Shown: one piece after another, positions 61,208-64,000 of the stretch
Numbering within the stretch: position 1 is the first letter of the stretch
Layout: every line of letters begins with the position of its first letter
Origin: Bacteroides fragilis
GTDB taxonomy: Bacteria; Bacteroidota; Bacteroidia; Bacteroidales; Bacteroidaceae
Direction of reading: 5' to 3'
Length of the DNA: 64,000 nucleotides
Assembly: GCF_019583405.1 (NCBI RefSeq)
Contig: NZ_SZUU01000004.1
Coordinates: 434,001 to 498,000, forward strand
The notes under the pieces: model-generated
Databases searched by the model: none
What the model was told of the DNA's origin: nothing
Seen by the model: only the letters and a program-made list of their open reading frames with translations
Program-made: the position numbers and the translations under genes

Positions 61208-63103
61208 TTATTTGCGAATACACCTGACGGACAGAGCTCTGTCTACTATGTTACCTTCTTTTATTTCATTAGTAGTATGCAGTAAATAGATTGCTTTATT
61301 TGTTTGATTTCCAGATGAATTGGTAGACCAATATACAACAGCTCTGGTTCCCATTGCATAAAATCCATCATCATCTTTATATGCGTATCCTTCCGGCATT
61401 CCATTGAATCCCGTAGTGTTAAGTATGGGAAATTTTTTACCACTATTGTCACTAACCCATGGCCCGGATTTCAGTTTAGAAGCATCATTCTTTATATATT
61501 GCTTTAATAGTTCCCAATCGGTTTCGGTAGGAATGTTCCATCCTTGGGGCGATAATTTACCTGAAATAACAGCGGTATTATTATAGAAATAAAAACTTTG
61601 GGTGGCATCAGTGTATTTACCGGTATAATACCCGGCTTCTGTTGTTGCAAAATCCTTTTTTAAGGTTATTGCTTTACCGTCTGTATAGCGTGTCGCTTCC
61701 AAACTACGTCCCATCCAATATTGTGTACCTATCTTTACGATTGTGTAGCTTTTAGTTTCTGTACTTCGGGTATCAGTCAAGACATCTTCTTGCAATCGTA
61801 CAGATAGCGGATTTTCCGGTTTGGATATTGATATTGAATTATCTTTGGCTATATAGAAATCATTGATAATGCTTTGATTTCCGGGCGTGTAGGCTAATAC
61901 ATTATTATCTTTGTTCCAAGAAACTTTGCCTCCATGAACGGCTGCTGTTTCGTCAAGTAAACAAATTACTATTCCGTTGTTTAAATCTGTTTCTCCATTC
62001 AGAACAGGATAGGCAACAATGGCTTGTGAGTCTATATTATCTGCCAATAGATACTCTTTACAGATTTCGGCTACCTGGGTTCCTTCACTAATTGCTTTAT
62101 AAACATTACTTTTGCTAAATTTTAGAACCGACAGGTGAATTACGCCTGATGTTTCCTGAGCAGAGGTTTCACCTGAATCTCCTTCTGTCCAGTCTTTGAT
62201 ACTATGATCGAAATTGTTAATTTGGATACCCTCGGACGATTTATAAATAATGGCTATGGAACAATTTTTTTCACTGGCTAATTGAAAATTGTCAGGAAAA
62301 GGACAACTATAGCTTTTGCCGTCTATGTCTATATTTATATAATGGTTGTCAGCCTCTATTTTTTCAGGTATTAGTATAACTTCTTTTCCTGTCAGAGCAT
62401 TATTCTCTATTTCCCATTTACCATGAGGTGTGACACTAACTGTTTGTCCCGATGGCTCGAATTGATTGGTAATAAAATCATATGATGCGTCCGAATGGAA
62501 TCCATTTAATGATAGGGTTGGATTGTCGTTTAAAAGTTCATCTATATCTTCTCCCGGAGCTGGTTTTATGGTGATTCTCAGTTTGCAGAGTTTGTGCTTA
62601 TACTCCATGGATACCATGTTTTGGCTGGGGGTGATGTCGCTATTTGTTGCGATCATAAAGTCCGAGAGTGAGTGGTTGCTTATAGAACTTTGGTCGGCAT
62701 GTATTTGGACTTGCATTATACTTTGGTCTTGATTAATACCTGTTTCTTGAAAAGGGTAATAGCTTATAAAATCACATTTACCGTCTCCTTTGGGATAATA
62801 GATAGTTTCCTCTGGTTGGAAACCGGTTGCTTGGGAACATGTGAAACGCATATTATCAATGTATCGTTTCTGGTTAATGGCTGATGATTGTGTCAATACA
62901 TACAGACCAATGGCATCTTTTTCTTGAAATTCATTATTAATAGCGCGCGTGTGGTTGCATAAAATTTGTGTAGAAAGACGGATGGGGATCTCTCCAGGAA
63001 TATCCACAGGATCTTCTGAAATTTCATTTACGCAGGAAGTAGTAAACAAAAGAGGAATGATTATGAATTTCATCATAATAGATGTAATTGATTTGTTTTT
63101 CAT
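61208..63103 (-). CDS. Fimbrillin-family lipoprotein with C-terminal FISUMP domain
   Basis: A 631-residue surface lipoprotein with lipobox LFTTSC (Cys24). Residues about 30-300 follow the Mfa/FimA fimbrillin pattern (ITIKPAPGED to SLNGFHSDASYDF). From about 450 to the end is a Fibrobacter-succinogenes-major-paralogue (FISUMP) domain: GTQYWMGRSLEATRYTDG, then the end LSVRCIRK. Mfa/Fim proteins build thin fimbriae. The neighbouring genes do not include an assembly protein in this window. Confidence 0.88.
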   Translation of the reverse strand: MKNKSITSIMMKFIIIPLLFTTSCVNEISEDPVDIPGEIPIRLSTQILCNHTRAINNEFQEKDAIGLYVLTQSSAINQKRYIDNMRFTCSQATGFQPEETIYYPKGDGKCDFISYYPFQETGINQDQSIMQVQIHADQSSISNHSLSDFMIATNSDITPSQNMVSMEYKHKLCKLRITIKPAPGEDIDELLNDNPTLSLNGFHSDASYDFITNQFEPSGQTVSVTPHGKWEIENNALTGKEVILIPEKIEADNHYINIDIDGKSYSCPFPDNFQLASEKNCSIAIIYKSSEGIQINNFDHSIKDWTEGDSGETSAQETSGVIHLSVLKFSKSNVYKAISEGTQVAEICKEYLLADNIDSQAIVAYPVLNGETDLNNGIVICLLDETAAVHGGKVSWNKDNNVLAYTPGNQSIINDFYIAKDNSISISKPENPLSVRLQEDVLTDTRSTETKSYTIVKIGTQYWMGRSLEATRYTDGKAITLKKDFATTEAGYYTGKYTDATQSFYFYNNTAVISGKLSPQGWNIPTETDWELLKQYIKNDASKLKSGPWVSDNSGKKFPILNTTGFNGMPEGYAYKDDDGFYAMGTRAVVYWSTNSSGNQTNKAIYLLHTTNEIKEGNIVDRALSVRCIRK

Positions 63104-63405
63104 GATTTAGTTTTTGGTTTATTTATTTAATTGGGGTTCGTTTTGGTTTATGTAGCAGCAAAACTAATATTATTAATATAATTATCACTATGAATTATGA
63201 TAATATTTTGTATTTATATAATAATTGTTTAATTAGGTAAGATTGTTACATTATTATATGAGAAAAAAATGAAAGTATAAAAGACATTATAGTTGGGGGA
63301 GTTCAGATTGGTATGTATTATTTGTATTGAACATGCTTATTGTAGTGATACCTATAAGCTGGCAAGATGCGAGAATACCTTGCCAGCCTATATTTTTTCA
63401 AAGAT
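63104..63405. other. AT-rich intergenic region
   Basis: About 300 bases upstream of the fimbrillin gene, very AT-rich, with no gene. The fimbrillin promoter should be here but I see no convincing TAnnTTTG in the right place. Confidence 0.4.
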
Positions 63406-63999
63406 TTACTTGATTGGAATGTAGATTTCGGTTAATAACTCTTCGGGAGGGGTAGATGAAGGATCATTAAGGTATCTTTCGGCACTGGGTTCATCTCTCA
63501 GGGTACACTCCATTTCGGGTAAATATTTGCCGTAAATTGTATCATATACAGCTTGTAACTGATCGTATGAACCCTTGTATAGGAAGGTTGCATAGCGTCC
63601 GGCAGGTAATTGTTTGAATCCGACATTTCCTTTGGGAGTTGCACTTATTGGTAACAACATACATACATCGGTACGAAGCTTATCAGTTGGGGTCACTTTA
63701 GGGTCATCATGGTAAATACAAAGAGGGGAAGGATCTCCCATCGGAAGATTTTGTTCTTTCACAAACTGAATCAGACGCATCCATGTACCTGAATAGTCAT
63801 TTAGTTTATAATCACCGAAGAGGCGGATATAAATTGCATTTCGTTGCGGGAGTTCTCTGATTTCCTTTTTCAATTCCAGATCCGGTTTGATAATGGCTGG
63901 TTTCATAATTACAAAGTTTTTATTATTACGATATTCTGTTGGTGAAATACCATACATCTGCTTGAATATTTTGGAGAAAGACGACGGAGAAGCATATCC
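63406..63999 (-). CDS. AraC-type helix-turn-helix plus GyrI-like domain protein, cut off by window
   Basis: Open to the window's right edge. The first residues visible are GYASPSSFSKIFKQMYGISPTEYRNNK, the end of an AraC helix-turn-helix, followed by a GyrI-like effector-binding domain of about 155 residues (IKPDLELKKEIRELPQRNAIYIRLFGDYKL). Such fusions (Rob/BmrR-like) often regulate drug or stress genes. The first part of the gene lies to the right of the window. Confidence 0.85.
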   Translation of the reverse strand, partial: GYASPSSFSKIFKQMYGISPTEYRNNKNFVIMKPAIIKPDLELKKEIRELPQRNAIYIRLFGDYKLNDYSGTWMRLIQFVKEQNLPMGDPSPLCIYHDDPKVTPTDKLRTDVCMLLPISATPKGNVGFKQLPAGRYATFLYKGSYDQLQAVYDTIYGKYLPEMECTLRDEPSAERYLNDPSSTPPEELLTEIYIPIK

Positions 64000-64000
64000 G

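Overview
The window looks like a chromosomal segment of Bacteroides fragilis, most likely the cfiA-positive lineage (division II). The strongest evidence is at 29502-30251: a 249-residue class B1 metallo-beta-lactamase that agrees with remembered CfiA (CcrA) across its whole length and keeps every zinc ligand. A 259-residue 7-alpha-hydroxysteroid dehydrogenase-like protein, a fimbrillin lipoprotein, RND efflux operons, a B12-riboswitch-led biotin carboxylase operon and many promoters with the Bacteroides -7 element TAnnTTTG fit the same assignment. No database search was run.

Layout. 1-3117 looks like the end of an integrated element. It holds the tail of a restriction-nuclease-like gene, a palindrome-rich intergenic region, and a tightly overlapping cassette of small unknown genes with strong Shine-Dalgarno sites (unusual in Bacteroides). 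It stops at the 3' end of a tRNA-Trp gene. 3.2-11.8 kb is core-like: ArsC/Spx-like protein, uracil-DNA-glycosylase-family protein, outer-membrane protein, purine/pyrimidine permease, a long KamA-like radical SAM protein, an amino-acid symporter, an AlbA_2 regulator and a 58-residue histone-like protein. One IS transposase lies at 12-13.3 kb. 13.7-19.1 kb holds MsrAB, then a WYL regulator, a radical-SAM protein and a DUF4130-type protein forming a likely DNA-repair operon, then MgtC and a small membrane protein.

19.3-25.1 kb is one 1946-residue gene combining a transglutaminase-like region, DUF4011, an SF1 helicase, a Vsr/DUF559-like nuclease and DUF3320, an architecture associated with phage defence. 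25-34.8 kb holds an ion channel, a lytic transglycosylase, a degenerate PAS/HisKA protein, a HAD hydrolase, an SMR transporter, cfiA, a homocysteine methyltransferase, an amidase and MetY. 35-41.8 kb is a tripartite RND efflux operon with a divergent AraC regulator. A frameshifted YciI gene, an IMP dehydrogenase and a beta-lactamase-fold protein lacking its catalytic residues follow. 46.1-50 kb is an acyl-CoA carboxylase operon (biotin carboxylase, biotin carrier, carboxyltransferase) behind a cobalamin riboswitch. 50.2-64 kb holds a CPA2 antiporter, a TlpA-like protein, PncB, the hydroxysteroid dehydrogenase, then a lipoprotein, a DCC protein, a MaoC-like protein and a RIC iron-sulfur repair protein. 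These last four are bracketed by two almost identical small-RNA-like transcription units. A beta-barrel protein, a fimbrillin/FISUMP lipoprotein and a truncated AraC/GyrI-like gene end the window.

The most interesting signals without a ready explanation are the duplicated promoter-terminator unit (57240-57344 and 60285-60390), the 16-bp inverted repeat with a third related copy at 966-1200 beside the small-gene cassette, and three proteins that keep their fold but have lost key residues or domains.
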